Source: Thermoactinomyces vulgaris | Lineage (GTDB): Bacteria; Bacillota; Bacilli; Thermoactinomycetales; Thermoactinomycetaceae | Length of the DNA stretch: 64,000 bases | Direction: 5' to 3' | NCBI RefSeq assembly: GCF_003688725.1 | Contig: NZ_REFP01000008.1 | Location: 434,001-498,000, forward strand | Shown: piece by piece, positions 63,415-64,000 of the stretch | How positions within the stretch are numbered: position 1 is the stretch's first letter | Layout: every line of letters starts with the position of its first letter | The notes under the pieces: generated by a model | What the model was told of the DNA's origin: nothing | Databases searched by the model: none | What the model saw: only the letters and a program-made list of their open reading frames with translations | Position numbers and translations under genes: made by a program

Positions 63415-64000
63415 GTGTATTTAAAACGACTGGAGATGAATGGTTTTAAATCCTTTGCCGACCGGACGGAATTGGAGTTTGTTCCCGGGATCACCGCCGT
63501 GGTCGGGCCGAACGGCAGCGGAAAAAGCAATGTGACCGACAGCATCCGCTGGGTACTGGGGGAACAAAGCGCCAAATCCCTGCGCGGCAATAAAATGCAG
63601 GATGTGATTTTTGCCGGCAGTGACACCCGGAAACCAGTCGGTTTTTGTGAAGTCTCGATGACGTTTGATAATTCGGATCACCGCCTGCCCCTGGATTATT
63701 CCGAAGTGACTATCACCCGGAGGGTTTACCGTTCAGGGGAAAGCGAGTATCTCTTGAATAAACAACCCTGCCGGTTGAGAGACATTCATGAGCTGTTCAT
63801 GGACACCGGAATCGGGAAAGATGCCTACTCCATGATTGGGCAAGGCAAGATTGATGAAATTTTAAGCTCAAAATCCGAAGACCGCCGCATTATTTTTGAA
63901 GAGGCGGCCGGGATTGTCAAATACAAAACGAGGAAAAAAGAAGCCGAAAAAAAACTGGAGGACACCGAACAAAACCTGGCGCGCATCCATGATCTGATCC
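63415..64000 (+). CDS. smc: Chromosome partition protein SMC, 3' end outside window
   Basis: SMC condenses and segregates the chromosome with ScpA and ScpB. The first 195 codons are in the window and stay open to the edge. They hold the Walker A motif GPNGSGKSN (residues 31-39), the DSIRWVLGEQSAKSLRG stretch, the IGQGKIDEILSSKSEDRR segment and the start of the coiled coil. The start is GTG, six bases after GAGGAGGG. rnc-smc order is as in B. subtilis except for the inserted genes. Confidence 0.96.
   Translation, partial: MYLKRLEMNGFKSFADRTELEFVPGITAVVGPNGSGKSNVTDSIRWVLGEQSAKSLRGNKMQDVIFAGSDTRKPVGFCEVSMTFDNSDHRLPLDYSEVTITRRVYRSGESEYLLNKQPCRLRDIHELFMDTGIGKDAYSMIGQGKIDEILSSKSEDRRIIFEEAAGIVKYKTRKKEAEKKLEDTEQNLARIHDLI

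Noticed and set aside
1-64000. CRISPR arrays, tRNA or rRNA genes, insertion sequences, phage genes, toxin-antitoxin or defence systems
   Set aside because: No regularly spaced repeats, clover-leaf patterns, transposase, integrase, capsid or defence motifs were seen while reading the window.

Overview
The window is a contiguous stretch of chromosome from an endospore-forming member of the Bacillales with roughly 50% G+C. The evidence is spoVM, a gerA-type germinant receptor operon, ylbJ, remA, FapR-controlled lipid genes, strong AGGAGG-type ribosome binding sites and frequent GTG/TTG starts. The order follows the Bacillus subtilis backbone pyr - yloA/B/C - remA - gmk - rpoZ - coaBC - priA - def - fmt - rsmB - rlmN - prpC/prkC - rsgA - rpe - thiN - spoVM - rpmB - yloU/V - sdaAB/AA - recG - fapR - plsX - fab - acpP - rnc - smc. 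A Thermoactinomycetaceae-like thermophile would fit, but that placement is inference.

Layout. 1-9048: pyrimidine operon (pyrP partial, pyrB, pyrC, carA, carB, pyrF, pyrE), with no pyrK/pyrD between carB and pyrF. 9333-13951: divergent rqcH (ribosome quality control) and a P-type Ca2+ ATPase. 13979-21956: an extra block compared with B. subtilis, holding dapF, an LppM-like lipoprotein, pgi, an M42 aminopeptidase, an amino-acid permease and a MOP-family flippase. 22143-30907: yicC, remA, gmk, rpoZ, coaBC, priA, def, fmt, rsmB. 31033-34886: gerA/gerB/gerC receptor operon inserted between rsmB and rlmN. 35048-41471: rlmN, PP2C phosphatase, PASTA kinase, rsgA, rpe, thiT, thiN. 41655-48819: spoVM (28 codons), rpmB, yloU, fakA, degV, sdaAB/AA, recG. 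48960-54944: two small uncharacterised genes with SigK-like promoters, a highly structured non-coding region, then rsmD, coaD, ylbJ, ylbK, ylbL, yceD, rpmF. 55001-61703: the FapR-controlled fatty-acid cluster and rnc. 61769-64000: a small membrane protein, a Fur-box-controlled FhuF-like protein, a frameshifted csaA and the start of smc.

Nearly everything is a conserved housekeeping or sporulation gene. The least explained parts are the 49596-49747 region (four hairpins in a row, one of them a good terminator for the opposite strand), the two small genes just upstream of it, the shortened PASTA kinase with a cysteine-containing C-terminus of different composition, and the accessory iron gene placed between rnc and smc. 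No CRISPR array, tRNA, rRNA, insertion sequence, prophage or obvious defence system was seen.
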